Source of the DNA: an uncultured Clostridium sp.
GTDB lineage: Bacteria > Bacillota > Clostridia > Clostridiales > Clostridiaceae
Assembly (NCBI GenBank): GCA_900547475.1
Contig: URGW01000018.1
Coordinates: 8,698 to 72,697, forward strand
Direction: 5' to 3'
Length of the DNA stretch: 64,000 nt
Both the position numbers and the translations under genes were made by a program. The first letter of the stretch is position 1, and each line of letters begins with the position of its first letter. The notes below the pieces were generated by a model. That model was not told the origin of the DNA and did no database searches. It saw only the letters and a list, made by a program, of their open reading frames with translations. This document shows positions 1-8,642 of this stretch, piece after piece.

Positions 1-743
1 TTTACACTTTTTATAGTAAGTCTTTCTTCTGAATCTTCTAGTTTAGAACCTAAAACAACTAATTTTCCTATTATATCTGTTGGGTCCTTCTCTTGTTCAA
101 TAGAAATAAGATTTTTACTTAATCTAATTTCAGTTTCCTTTTTTTCACCAATAGCATTTAAATAATCCAAATACCTTATTCCATTTTCATCATATCGTAC
201 TCTTAATTCTCCACCTAATCGGTCAATTAATTTTTCTTTTATCATATCAAAAGTATCTTCGTAATTTAAATATCTATAAAGACTATCATTACTATCAGTT
301 ACCTCCACTATTCCTAATTCAAATCTCTTATAATCTTCTACACATGAATTATGTGTATCTAACATTAACTTAAGAAAATCTTTAACTGAAATATTATGAT
401 ACTCACCATATCTTTGTTTACTATCATGGAGATATCCTAACTCACTCTCACATATAAAGTTACTTAAAAATATACCATTAGAATCCATACTAGGAATTTG
501 CAACAACACTCTTCCTATAAATTCATATTTATTTCTTTTAGCATTAAATACTTTTATTAAAGTTTTTCTAGGTTTAATTAAATAATAACCTGGATTATTC
601 ATATACATACTAAAATTAAAGCTATCTATTGTATTAATTCCCTTTTTAATAACTCCACTTAATAATCGTGGTGCTTCTAAACTTGTACTTACTGCATTAA
701 TAATTGTTTCATTTCCATCATTAATTATTTTAACTTCATACAT
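1..743 (-). CDS. Tail-associated (Tal-like) phage protein, N-terminal part only
   Basis: The reading frame is open from ATG at 743 to the window edge, giving the first ~247 residues. The start has a strong AGGAGGTG site inside the end of the Dit gene, and its ATG overlaps the Dit stop by one base (TAATG). Position directly after Dit, and a long, fibre-like N-terminal domain without a signal peptide, fit the prophage endopeptidase tail / Tal family, which forms the tail tip hub and often carries a peptidoglycan hydrolase or receptor-binding C-terminus. That C-terminal part is off the window, so catalytic activity and host receptor cannot be judged. Confidence 0.75.
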   Translation of the reverse strand, partial: MYEVKIINDGNETIINAVSTSLEAPRLLSGVIKKGINTIDSFNFSMYMNNPGYYLIKPRKTLIKVFNAKRNKYEFIGRVLLQIPSMDSNGIFLSNFICESELGYLHDSKQRYGEYHNISVKDFLKLMLDTHNSCVEDYKRFELGIVEVTDSNDSLYRYLNYEDTFDMIKEKLIDRLGGELRVRYDENGIRYLDYLNAIGEKKETEIRLSKNLISIEQEKDPTDIIGKLVVLGSKLEDSEERLTIKSV

Positions 744-1438
744 TAAAGCACCTCCTTATTCCATTTGAATTCTATAATTCCATTTCCTTTAATAATTAAT
801 TCATTTAATCCTTTATCAAGTTTAAATGACCAAGACTTAGATTCTCCTGAATTAATTTTATATGTTATGTTTCTTTTTATAATTTCCATAGAAGAACTAC
901 ATATTATTGTTGGATTGATACCTATAGCTCCATTATTATATAAATTTATATTTTCAATTCCATTAATTTCGAATTTAGTATTCTGTGTTATATCAAGTTC
1001 AAAGTTAAATTCATCCCATATATCATGTCCATCTTGTAAGTTTGAAATTTTAAAAGGATATGCTATAAAAGTAGCCGATATTTCTGCATTTATACCATCT
1101 TCTTTAAAGTTAACTTCCTCGCATTCAGCCAAAAAGAAATATCCTGGAATAGTATCATCACTTAAATTTATCTTAAAAGAATTTAATAACCAATCTAATA
1201 AGGATATCTTCTTACTATTTAACTCTATCTTTGATCTACAATTTAAATTAAATATATATTTCAATGTTCTTTCCTCATAAGTTTGCTCTCCATATAACTC
1301 TGAAAAATCATAAGCTCCATTCATATAAGGTATAGTAGATTTATTTTTAACTTTTTTAGGAGGGCTAATATCTTTAGATTTAATTGTTAATCCAAATTCT
1401 TTATAACTATGTTTATTTTTATAAGTTATTCCTACCAT
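743..1438 (-). CDS. Distal tail protein (Dit; siphovirus tail component family)
   Basis: 231 residues. The N-terminus (GITYKNKHSYKEFGL, then a PxKK and a Y-MNGAYDFSE stretch) is typical of the Dit / Sipho_tail family that forms the hexameric ring joining the tail tube to the tip complex. Length and place, between tape measure and Tal, agree. Start ATG overlaps the tape-measure stop by one base, so translation of tape measure, Dit and Tal is probably coupled. Confidence 0.85.
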   Translation of the reverse strand: MVGITYKNKHSYKEFGLTIKSKDISPPKKVKNKSTIPYMNGAYDFSELYGEQTYEERTLKYIFNLNCRSKIELNSKKISLLDWLLNSFKINLSDDTIPGYFFLAECEEVNFKEDGINAEISATFIAYPFKISNLQDGHDIWDEFNFELDITQNTKFEINGIENINLYNNGAIGINPTIICSSSMEIIKRNITYKINSGESKSWSFKLDKGLNELIIKGNGIIEFKWNKEVL

Positions 1439-3327
1439 TAAACTCTTAACCCTCTTTCTACTAATTTCATATTTGTACCACTTATTTTATCGTTATGTGG
1501 ATTTAATATAGTTGCAACTTTTTGTCCATCTAAAATCAATACTGGAGCTTGATTATAGCCTATTTGTTTCATAGCTTCTGCCATAATACCTGGTAACTTA
1601 TTTAAAGGCATTATAGCTTCTCCACCAGTACTTGGCTCTCCACCAGCCATTATATTTCCTGTTGCAGGATTTATTCCAAATGGCATTGGTTTAGTTAATA
1701 TACCACCATTTGCATACCATTCTATCCCTAAAGTAGGTAATCCTTGTGTTGCCCAATTTACTGGATTTAATGAACCTGTAAAGCTAAATCTAGGTCTTTT
1801 TATATAGGTGTTAAATATATTTGATACTGCATTTTGTATTTTACTAATCCATCCTGTTATACTTTCAAATGCTCCTGAAAAAGGTTTTGTAAGAGCTGTA
1901 AGTATTCCACTAGCTGCACTAGATATAGAACCTACTAATCCACTAACACTACTTGTTATATTAGAAAATATATTTCTTATACTTCCTAAAAGTGAACTTC
2001 CCCATTCTCCTATTTTCTTTATAAAATTTCCTAGTAACTGCTCTATCAATAATCTAACTACAAATTCTAAAGCATTAGAAAGAATTGTTTTAACTCCTTC
2101 CCATACTCCATTCCAATCACCTTTAATTAAGCTTGTTATGACATCAAATACACCTTTAATAATTCCTAATACGTTACGCACCCTATCTAAAACTAATTGT
2201 ATATAAAAAGCTATAGAGTCAAATATATATTGACCAAAGGTATCCCATAAAAATATTATTACTTCTACAGCACCACTAATAATATCTTTTATATAGGTCA
2301 TACAAATATTAAAAGTATCTATTATTTTAGTAATCGTATCTTGGTTATTTAAATACCATTCTTGCGCCTTTTGAACTATTGCTGTAACTACTTCTATAAA
2401 TTTATCTTTTAGTATAATAAATATATCTTTTAATAAATTAATAGTATTTCCTAAAGCTCCTGCAGCTCCTCCAGAATCAGAAAGTTTTTGTATAAATTCT
2501 GCTACACTAAAACTTTGAACTTTGGCTGTTAATTGTTCAATTATTTGACCTAATGTTTGAACTACATTAGTAGCTATTGATAAAACAGGACTTCCCAGAA
2601 CTGATAGAAATCTCTCCCATGTTGATTTTAAATTTTCAGTAACATTACTCCAGTTATTAGCTTCACGAGCACCTTGTCCCATTGCTCCTGAATTTTCATA
2701 TATTTTACCTACTGTATCTATTAAAAGAAATTCTTTTTCTGTATCATTTAAATCTTTCCACGCCTTACCGTATTCTTCTTTTGCTTTAATATCCATTTTG
2801 GTAGCATTTATATTAACACCTATTGCATCTCCAGCTTCAAAGTTACCCATAACTAAAGATTTAAGTCTACTAGATACATCTTCAAGTGATAAATCATAAT
2901 AAGCTGCTCCATCTGCTGCCAACTGCATATATTTACTTGTAAGCTCTAATGACTGATTTGCATCTGCTCCATTTCCTCTAAATGTTCCATAAAAACTCGC
3001 CCAAGTACCTTTTAATCTATCAACATTTATTCCTTGCTCCTTAGCTTGTTTAGATATAAGTTCTAAAGCTTCTGATTGATTTCCTTTAAATGTTTGTTCA
3101 AATTGACTATCTAAAGCTTGTATTTTTGCAGTAGTTTCAATCATATTCTTTCCAAATTCTATGACTTTATCTACTGCAAATGCTGTTGCTATTGCTGTTC
3201 CAATTTTTTTAAAAGCAGCACTCATTTTGCTTTCTGATTTTTCAGCATTATCAGTAACATCATCAATATCTCTATTAGCTTCATCAGCATTAGTTGCTAT
3301 CCTACCAAACAGAGTGAATAATTCCAC
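1438..3327 (-). CDS. Phage tail tape measure protein
   Basis: 629 residues, short for the family, implying a short tail. The start is GTG at 3327, seven bases after GGAGG; an ATG two bases upstream is in another frame. The N-terminal ~60 residues are charged and helical (DEANRDIDDVTDNAEKSESK), followed by an Ala/Ile-rich segment around residues 40-60, a globular early region (IQALDSQFEQTF), several hydrophobic helices in residues ~280-450 and a C-terminal Gly/Pro-rich part. This is the usual plan of a protein that sets tail length and is ejected with the DNA. It lies directly after the frameshifted chaperone pair, as in most siphoviruses. Confidence 0.9.
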   Translation of the reverse strand: MELFTLFGRIATNADEANRDIDDVTDNAEKSESKMSAAFKKIGTAIATAFAVDKVIEFGKNMIETTAKIQALDSQFEQTFKGNQSEALELISKQAKEQGINVDRLKGTWASFYGTFRGNGADANQSLELTSKYMQLAADGAAYYDLSLEDVSSRLKSLVMGNFEAGDAIGVNINATKMDIKAKEEYGKAWKDLNDTEKEFLLIDTVGKIYENSGAMGQGAREANNWSNVTENLKSTWERFLSVLGSPVLSIATNVVQTLGQIIEQLTAKVQSFSVAEFIQKLSDSGGAAGALGNTINLLKDIFIILKDKFIEVVTAIVQKAQEWYLNNQDTITKIIDTFNICMTYIKDIISGAVEVIIFLWDTFGQYIFDSIAFYIQLVLDRVRNVLGIIKGVFDVITSLIKGDWNGVWEGVKTILSNALEFVVRLLIEQLLGNFIKKIGEWGSSLLGSIRNIFSNITSSVSGLVGSISSAASGILTALTKPFSGAFESITGWISKIQNAVSNIFNTYIKRPRFSFTGSLNPVNWATQGLPTLGIEWYANGGILTKPMPFGINPATGNIMAGGEPSTGGEAIMPLNKLPGIMAEAMKQIGYNQAPVLILDGQKVATILNPHNDKISGTNMKLVERGLRV

Positions 3328-3345
3328 ATTCTCACCTCCTTGGAT

Positions 3346-3666
3346 TTATATATTTATTGGAGTTATATATTTAAATGATTCTTCCATGATTTCATTAACC
3401 TTTTTATCTGTCATTTGGTCTGCTTCCATTTGATTAGTTACTTTATCTTTAAAATCAGAATAACTCATATCACTTAAAAAAGATTTGTGAAGATAAAATT
3501 CATAAATTTCTTCATCCATTGATTTATCTAATAAAGAAATAAGATATTCTTTTAATTCGCTAAAATCATTAAATGTACTTAATAATTCATTTACATTTGA
3601 ATATCTTTTAAATAATAGATCTTTTATGACAAATTCTTGAACGCGTTGGATGAAGAAATACATTTG
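3346..3666 (-). CDS. Tail assembly chaperone, frameshift extension (gpT-like)
   Basis: This frame has an ATG at 3663 but no Shine-Dalgarno site; its first codons lie inside the end of the upstream chaperone gene. It is more likely translated as a C-terminal extension after a -1 ribosomal frameshift at 3666-3672. The fusion would contain 120 residues of the upstream protein plus 106 from this frame, 226 in all. The extension is acidic and helical and sits immediately before the tape measure gene, as for lambda G/GT, where the long form recruits tape measure to the assembling tail. Confidence 0.8.
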   Translation of the reverse strand, partial: QMYFFIQRVQEFVIKDLLFKRYSNVNELLSTFNDFSELKEYLISLLDKSMDEEIYEFYLHKSFLSDMSYSDFKDKVTNQMEADQMTDKKVNEIMEESFKYITPINI

Positions 3667-4025
3667 AAAAAATCACTTAATTCCTCTTTTGAAAAGAATT
3701 CCATAACTAATGTTGTGTATTCTATCATCCCTAAACCTTGTATTTCATCTATTGTTACATTGCATAAAATAGCTAATAATCTATTAATTTCATCTTTAGC
3801 TAAATCTAAATTACACATTGCAGTATCAATTATATCTGCAAAAACTTCCATTCCTATTTCTTTAGTTTCTTCTTCTGTAAGTTCTTTTGACTTACTCAAT
3901 TTATCTCTCTTTTTTAAAAAATCTAAAACCATATCTTTAACTTTTACCTTGCTTAAGATTTTGAGCATTGGAAATAAATCTTGTCCGTTTAATTTTCTCA
4001 TTTTTAATCTTTTTACTTCTTCCAT
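3624..4025 (-). CDS. Tail assembly chaperone, short form (gpG-like)
   Basis: 133 residues, charged and helical, starting at ATG 4025 behind AGGAGGAATT. It lies between the major tail protein and tape measure, the fixed place of gpG-type chaperones. Its last 40 bases overlap the next frame, with a slippery run at 3666-3672. The family is poorly conserved in sequence, so this call rests mostly on position, size and the frameshift overlap. Confidence 0.8.
   Translation of the reverse strand: MEEVKRLKMRKLNGQDLFPMLKILSKVKVKDMVLDFLKKRDKLSKSKELTEEETKEIGMEVFADIIDTAMCNLDLAKDEINRLLAILCNVTIDEIQGLGMIEYTTLVMEFFSKEELSDFFKCISSSNAFKNLS
3666..3672 (-). other. Programmed -1 frameshift slippery heptamer
   Basis: On the minus strand the zero-frame codons read GAT TTT TTC AAA. 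The heptamer T-TTT-TTC fits X-XXY-YYZ. After a one-base slip the ribosome continues CAA ATG TAT TTC, exactly the frame of the extension at 3346-3666, which stays open for 106 codons. The zero frame terminates at 3624. No clear downstream stem-loop or pseudoknot was modelled. Confidence 0.8.
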
Positions 4026-4038
4026 AATTCCTCCTACT

Positions 4039-4068
4039 AAAAAAGACCAGGAATAAATCCTAGTCTTA
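4039..4068 (-). terminator. Hairpin terminator after major tail gene
   Basis: Minus strand reads AAGACTAGGA, short loop, TCCTGGTCTT, then TTTT. The TAA stop of the major tail gene lies in the 5' arm. It probably lowers expression of the chaperone and tape measure relative to the abundant tube protein. Confidence 0.65.
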
Positions 4069-4671
4069 AGCTACTGTTTCAGGGTATAATATTTTCCAAA
4101 TCTTATTAACATCTTCTGGTTTGTCTGCATCTGCTCTTGCTTCAAACTTAAATGGTATTCCTGATTCATCTTTATCTTTAGTTTCAAAAGATAATCCATT
4201 TGTATTGATAGCATTTTTTAATATTATTATTACCGGTTTATCTTCTCCTGATATTTTACCGATATAAGCTATATTTTCTACATAATCTGTATTTAATACT
4301 TCATTTCTACCCTCAATTACTTTATATTCTGTTGCATCATCTGTTCCATTCCCGGCTGCAACATCTGCAAATAAAGCTTGTGTAATATTTTCTTTCTTCC
4401 ACTCTTTTAAAGTTCCTTCAAGAGTAGCTTCAACACTTTCTATTAGATCATTACCTTTTATCTTTACTAATACTCCATCTACTTCTGGTTGTCTTAAATT
4501 AATTGTTATATTACACTTAGAGCCTCCTACTGTTGCCCCTAGTGGTTCTCCCTCATACTTTTTACTAGAAGTATTATACTTAACATTCTTAAATAATGCT
4601 CCTGCATTAAGCAAATATCTTTTAGCTGTTTCTGGAGTATAACCACTTGTTTTTACTTCTGTTACACTCAT
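4066..4671 (-). CDS. Major tail (tube) protein
   Basis: 201 residues, beta-rich, acidic. It starts at ATG 4671 behind GGAGATAG and is the longest gene between the tail-completion gene and the chaperone pair. Features such as LGATVGGSKCNITINLRQPEVDG near residue 45-70 and a final region with FKFEARADAD are typical of phi13/SPP1-type tube proteins, which polymerise round the tape measure. Followed at once by a hairpin terminator. Confidence 0.8.
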   Translation of the reverse strand: MSVTEVKTSGYTPETAKRYLLNAGALFKNVKYNTSSKKYEGEPLGATVGGSKCNITINLRQPEVDGVLVKIKGNDLIESVEATLEGTLKEWKKENITQALFADVAAGNGTDDATEYKVIEGRNEVLNTDYVENIAYIGKISGEDKPVIIILKNAINTNGLSFETKDKDESGIPFKFEARADADKPEDVNKIWKILYPETVA

Positions 4672-4672
4672 T

Positions 4673-5038
4673 CTATCTCCTCCAATCCACTCTGCAATAT
4701 AATTGAATATTCCTTCTTCTAAGAGTATTAGAGCCTGTTGGAATATTCCTAGATGTTTGATATTGAAACTGCAATAATAAATCGTCAGTTAATATTACAG
4801 TTTCTTTAAAATGTTTTTTAATATCATGTAATACTATTTCTAAATTAATTGTATTTGCTCCACAGTTATCAAATATATCTATATCTATATAAAAACCTTC
4901 TTGATTCTCTAAATATTCACTATTTAAATTATAAGTTAGATAAGGATATATAACTTTTTTAGATGTATTATATTCAAGATAACTTTCAGAACAAACCTTT
5001 TTAAACTCTTTATTTAATTCTTGTAAAAAAGGTATCAT
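4673..5038 (-). CDS. Tail terminator / tail completion protein
   Basis: 121 residues. Located between the HK97 gp10-like protein and the tube protein, the position of tail-terminator proteins that cap the tail before it joins the head. The sequence (YPYLTYNL near residue 30, C-terminal RRRNIQLYCRVDW) resembles the minor-capsid/gp17-like proteins of Firmicutes siphoviruses, which are variable in sequence. Its end overlaps the ribosome site of the tube gene. Confidence 0.65.
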   Translation of the reverse strand: MIPFLQELNKEFKKVCSESYLEYNTSKKVIYPYLTYNLNSEYLENQEGFYIDIDIFDNCGANTINLEIVLHDIKKHFKETVILTDDLLLQFQYQTSRNIPTGSNTLRRRNIQLYCRVDWRR

Positions 5039-5047
5039 ATTATCACC

Positions 5048-5482
5048 TTATTTCCTTTTTACAGATACTTTAATACCTTCATAGCCTATTTCTTTTAAAT
5101 ATTTTTCAAGTAATTTCTTTATATTATTTTTATTATCTCTAAAACCTGGTCTCATATATGGTTGAGGATATTGTCCATAAGTAAAAATTGTTTCCCCTGT
5201 TACTTTATCAGTATAAGTCCATCCACCTTTTCTACCTTGTCCATTTTCTGCAAATTCTCCTGTTCCAAACTCAACATAAATTGCATACTCTTCTCCAACT
5301 CCAATAGTAACCTCCATTTTATCTATATCAACCTTATAATCTAGTGATGTCTTAAGATTAGATGTATAAACTGGAATTAATGGTCTTATAGCACTTACCA
5401 ATAATTCTCCTACTGCATACAACCATTTTTCTTGTGCATCTTTTAAAGCTTCCTTACAAGCTTGTGAATTATCTATAAACAT
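5048..5482 (-). CDS. HK97 gp10-like head-tail joining protein
   Basis: 144 residues. Shows the hallmarks of the HK97-gp10 family: an N-terminal helix, then RPLIPVYTSNLKTSL (residues ~32-47), a YAIYVEFGTG motif near residue 65-75 and QPYMRPGF near 110. These proteins help to complete the head-tail interface. The start at 5482 overlaps the upstream head-closure gene by 14 bases. Confidence 0.85.
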   Translation of the reverse strand: MFIDNSQACKEALKDAQEKWLYAVGELLVSAIRPLIPVYTSNLKTSLDYKVDIDKMEVTIGVGEEYAIYVEFGTGEFAENGQGRKGGWTYTDKVTGETIFTYGQYPQPYMRPGFRDNKNNIKKLLEKYLKEIGYEGIKVSVKRK

Positions 5483-5807
5483 TTTTATCTCCTATAAATT
5501 TAAGATATATTTCTAAATGCTTATGCAAATTAACAGGATCATCTACTAATGTTATTTCAAACCTATTATTATTTTCATCTACTAGCCAATGTTCTTTAGA
5601 GTTAATATCACTTCTATAATCAGTTAATAGAATATGGGTAGATTCTTCCATAAAAGAATTATTAGTTGTCTTTTCATCACCAGATAATAAATCCATATAG
5701 CCTTTTACTTCAAATAATTTAACTGGTGTTTCAATAAATCCACCAATTAAATTATCAACTTGACTTATACCCCATATTTCATATATTGGTGCTTTTGAAG
5801 TATCTAT
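5469..5807 (-). CDS. Head closure protein with a probable AUA start codon
   Basis: From the first ATG (5696) only 75 residues would be made. The same frame stays open upstream to a TGA at 5819-5817, without any ATG, GTG or TTG, yet the extra codons look coding (IDTSKAPIYEIWGISQVDNL) and a good ribosome site GAGGTGG (5818-5812) lies seven bases before an ATA at 5807. Initiation there gives 112 residues, the usual size of SPP1 gp16-like head-closure (stopper) proteins, and fits the position between connector and gp10-like protein. Start choice is an inference; the short 75-residue form remains possible. Confidence 0.65.
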   Translation of the reverse strand: MDTSKAPIYEIWGISQVDNLIGGFIETPVKLFEVKGYMDLLSGDEKTTNNSFMEESTHILLTDYRSDINSKEHWLVDENNNRFEITLVDDPVNLHKHLEIYLKFIGDKNVYR

Positions 5808-5808
5808 A

Positions 5809-6360
5809 TTACCACCTCAATTTTTTATATTTATTTAAAAATTTCATAAGGCTTGAAGGATATCCCTCTATATTTTCACTTGAATTTACATCATAATAAG
5901 TAACTGAATATCTAGATATAGTTTCTGATTTAATTCCTATCTTATCAGACATTTTAAAATCATAATCTAGTAGCTTAATAACTCCTTCAACTATATCATA
6001 AGGATAAACTATCTTAGTAATTAATGTTTGAAGAGTACTTTCACTGTCTAACTCTCTATTTAAAGTTATACTATTATTGTCTACTTCAATAATTTCATAG
6101 ATTCCATCATTCAATATACTTCCTGATATTTCAATAGTATTATCTTTTCTAAATCCTAAAGCTAAAAAGTCTATTCCTTTTGCTTTATTTCCTTCAATTA
6201 AATAATTTCCTATTGTTCTAACCTTTTTATCTTGGAACTTATTATTAGTAAGATTCCTAATTTTTATTTCTAAAGCTTTAAGCTTTTTTTCTATTTGCAT
6301 ATCTTTAGAATTATCAGTAATTCCTAAAAATTCTTTAGCTTCTTGAACTGTAATTATCAT
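5809..6360 (-). CDS. Head-tail connector protein (gp6/gp15-like)
   Basis: 183 residues, helical N-terminus with MIITVQEAKEFLGI, then KLKALEIKIRNLTNNKF, typical of the phage gp6-like/SPP1 gp15-like adaptors that dock on the portal ring. It follows the capsid gene and a HeH-domain gene and precedes the head-closure gene. The C-terminal half (YDIVEGVIKLLDYD) is the second helical part of this fold. Confidence 0.75.
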   Translation of the reverse strand: MIITVQEAKEFLGITDNSKDMQIEKKLKALEIKIRNLTNNKFQDKKVRTIGNYLIEGNKAKGIDFLALGFRKDNTIEISGSILNDGIYEIIEVDNNSITLNRELDSESTLQTLITKIVYPYDIVEGVIKLLDYDFKMSDKIGIKSETISRYSVTYYDVNSSENIEGYPSSLMKFLNKYKKLRW

Positions 6361-6383
6361 GTAATCACTTCCTGCTTATATAA

Positions 6384-6412
6384 TAAAAGAAAGGAATTAC
6401 TCCCTTTCCTCT
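6384..6412 (-). terminator. Hairpin terminator after HeH-domain gene
   Basis: Minus strand GAAAGG, eight-base loop, CCTTTC followed by TTTTATTAT. It overlaps the last codons of the HeH gene. The stem is short, so it is probably leaky, as expected inside a late operon. Confidence 0.5.
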
Positions 6413-6681
6413 ATCATATCTATTAATTCATTCTTTTTAATCTTAGAATTAAATTCTATACCTTTAGATGTTGCAATTTCTTTTAATTGCTCTACTGTTA
6501 AATCATTTAAATCACTATAAACTTCATTATTATCTTCATTTTCCAATAATACTTCTTTAGAAGTTTCTTCAATATTATTTTCTTTTTCTGCTACTAATCT
6601 ATATCCTTCTTTTAATAATTTATCTCTATCATATTCACTCTCTACAATACGCTCTATATTTAAATATCTTAACTTAAACAT
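6397..6681 (-). CDS. Small virion-associated protein with C-terminal HeH/SAP-like domain
   Basis: 94 residues. Residues ~58-94 (LNDLTVEQLKEIATSKGIEF..KIKKNELIDMIEE) form the helix-extended-loop-helix fold found in Rho N-terminal and HeH/LEM domains. The middle is Glu/Asn-rich. Proteins of this kind commonly sit directly after the capsid gene in Firmicutes phages; their role is not established, possibly DNA or capsid binding. The start ATG (6681) overlaps the capsid stop. Confidence 0.7.
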   Translation of the reverse strand: MFKLRYLNIERIVESEYDRDKLLKEGYRLVAEKENNIEETSKEVLLENEDNNEVYSDLNDLTVEQLKEIATSKGIEFNSKIKKNELIDMIEERE

Positions 6682-7604
6682 TAGTCAGCTTTAGCCTCCT
6701 TATAGTTTATATAAATAGAATTAGCAGCATTATCTTTAACCCATAAATCATGGTACCTTCTATAATCCATAGCCCAAGCATTTGCTTTTTGGTTAGTTTG
6801 TGGATCAAATATTCTCATATTATCTTGTTTAGTAATTGCTATAGGTGTTGTTTTTGCTAATATAATAAAATTCATTTGAATTCCATTACTAGCTTTTACA
6901 TATCCACCTCTTTCTTGTCCACCTGTCTTACCATCATATAATTGAATAGCTGAATACATTCTATTTTCAGGTGTTTCTATTAATGGACAACTATCTATTG
7001 CTGGAACTTTAGTATTAATTCCACCAACTGAAAAATCTACACTTGATAATTTACCCAACATAGCAAGTTCAACTTCCATTAATGCATCATAAGTAATATG
7101 AATTACTAATTGACCATTATAACCTTGTTGTCTTATTTTTTTAATACCAAGCTTTATTTCATTAATGATTGTATCCTTAGCTGGAGTATATGAATACTTT
7201 TTATTATCTTCTGGAGCTAATGCTGATAAAGCTGATAATCTATATGCATCTATTTCAGGAATAACTTTAGTTCTTTGGAACTCTCCCATAATTGCTCCGG
7301 CTGTTACTACAAATCCAGTTTCATCAACATCATTTGCATCAATAGAGAAAGCTCTACCTCTATCTTGTTTCATTGTCTTAGTTTCATATTCAAAATTTAT
7401 TGAACCATCAACAAAACCAGTATTACCAGTTCTGCCATAATCACCAAGTCCATCTACAGATAACTTTGGTATTTTAACCTCTTTTCCTCCACTATATTTT
7501 ACTTGTCCAGAATTAGCGTCCATCCAACCTGTAACCATTTCTTGAACTGCCATTTTATCTAATTCTGTTTGAAATATTTTTGAATACTCTAATGTATTTG
7601 TCAT
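6681..7604 (-). CDS. Major capsid protein (HK97 fold)
   Basis: 307 residues. N-terminal segment TNTLEYSKIFQTELDKMAVQE, then VKYSGGKEVKIPKLSVDGLGDYGR near residue 35-60 and DRGRAFSIDANDVDETG near 85-100 are typical of capsid proteins of the N4/SPP1-like class of Firmicutes siphoviruses. No prohead protease is encoded next to it; the separate scaffold gene immediately upstream is consistent with scaffold-guided assembly. Confidence 0.85.
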   Translation of the reverse strand: MTNTLEYSKIFQTELDKMAVQEMVTGWMDANSGQVKYSGGKEVKIPKLSVDGLGDYGRTGNTGFVDGSINFEYETKTMKQDRGRAFSIDANDVDETGFVVTAGAIMGEFQRTKVIPEIDAYRLSALSALAPEDNKKYSYTPAKDTIINEIKLGIKKIRQQGYNGQLVIHITYDALMEVELAMLGKLSSVDFSVGGINTKVPAIDSCPLIETPENRMYSAIQLYDGKTGGQERGGYVKASNGIQMNFIILAKTTPIAITKQDNMRIFDPQTNQKANAWAMDYRRYHDLWVKDNAANSIYINYKEAKAD

Positions 7605-7638
7605 TTTATCAATCTCCTTATTTAAGTTATTTTATTTT

Positions 7639-8205
7639 TTAAAAGTTACCTTTTAATGCATTAGCAAAAGCACTTGCTATATCATCACCTGGTGTTGGAG
7701 GATTTCCTCCTGATAATTTATTTTCTATAATTTTAGGTTCATTACTACTTTGTGTTTTTTCAATTTTAAAATGAGTTGAATTATTAGTTTGTAAATCTTT
7801 TATTTTATTATCTAGATCCTTTATTTCTCCTTCTGAACTCATTTCAAGATTATCAACTCCACCTAATTTATATAAAAGATAATCTACATCAGTTGCACCA
7901 GCTTTTTCTAACGCTCCTTTTACTATAAGTTCTTTTTCTTTTTTTAATGAATCTGCTTTTAAAGTAGCTATAGTATTTTCATGCTCTTTAATTGTATTTT
8001 GAAGAGTTTCATTATCTGCATTGTTTTTCTTTAAATCCTTAATAGTATCATTAGCAGTTTTTAATTGATTACTAACATCATTGTACTTGTCCTTTGGTAC
8101 TGCATTTTTAGGAAATTCAGTATTTATTGAAGTCATTAAAGCTTCAACATCCAATTTTCCATCTTTAATTTGTGCATTTTCTAATAATTTTCTTAACCAT
8201 TCCAT
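7639..8205 (-). CDS. Capsid scaffold protein (GP20-like)
   Basis: 188 residues from ATG 8205, chosen because GGAGG lies ten bases upstream; an ATG 21 bases further upstream has no such site. Residues ~40-110 form a long coiled coil (VSNQLKTANDTIKDLKKNN and following), and the C-terminus is basic and Gly/Pro-rich, the part that usually touches the capsid protein. Family: phage minor structural protein GP20, a head scaffold removed or ejected during maturation. Confidence 0.8.
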   Translation of the reverse strand: MEWLRKLLENAQIKDGKLDVEALMTSINTEFPKNAVPKDKYNDVSNQLKTANDTIKDLKKNNADNETLQNTIKEHENTIATLKADSLKKEKELIVKGALEKAGATDVDYLLYKLGGVDNLEMSSEGEIKDLDNKIKDLQTNNSTHFKIEKTQSSNEPKIIENKLSGGNPPTPGDDIASAFANALKGNF

Positions 8206-8291
8206 ATTTCTATTCCTCCAATACATTTTTATACAGGTCTGTACCTGTTAGAGTTCGTTGTTCTTTATGCTCTGCAACCTTTAAAAAAGAG

Positions 8292-8324
8292 CAAAATTAA
8301 AAGCCTTAGTTTCTTCCTAAGACT
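8292..8324 (-). terminator. Hairpin terminator between DUF6275 gene and scaffold
   Basis: Minus strand AGTCTTAG, seven-base loop, CTAAGGCT, then TTTTAATTTT; eight pairs with one G-U. Between it and the scaffold gene lies a further small perfect palindrome (ACAGGT-ctgt-ACCTGT, 8233-8248), whose role is unknown. Confidence 0.7.
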
Positions 8325-8630
8325 TTAAGTTGCAGATAGCAATCCACCTTTTAGTAAAATACCATCTCCATTTATAACTTTATAATTTTCCCACTTCTTA
8401 TATGCATCTACATACATTTCTTTTTTATCTCCATTGTATGTACACTCATAATACATTCCATCAGATAAAGTAGTACTAAGTAATGCTTTATTATTTTGTA
8501 GTGTTTTACAGCACCACACCATATATACATCATCTGGTGTGATTTCCTTTTTATCTTTTTTATCCAAATGTTTATTAGTATAATTACATACTTCTTTCTT
8601 ACACCACTCTATAAATTGTTTTTCATTCAT
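8325..8630 (-). CDS. DUF6275-type phage protein
   Basis: 101 residues, starting at ATG 8630 behind GGAGAAAGA. The middle stretch KTLQNNKALLSTTLSDGMYYE is characteristic of the small DUF6275 family seen in Clostridium phages and prophages. Function unknown; no signal peptide or membrane segment. It lies inside the head gene cluster as a probable moron. Confidence 0.65.
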   Translation of the reverse strand: MNEKQFIEWCKKEVCNYTNKHLDKKDKKEITPDDVYMVWCCKTLQNNKALLSTTLSDGMYYECTYNGDKKEMYVDAYKKWENYKVINGDGILLKGGLLSAT

Positions 8631-8642
8631 TATTCTTTCTCC

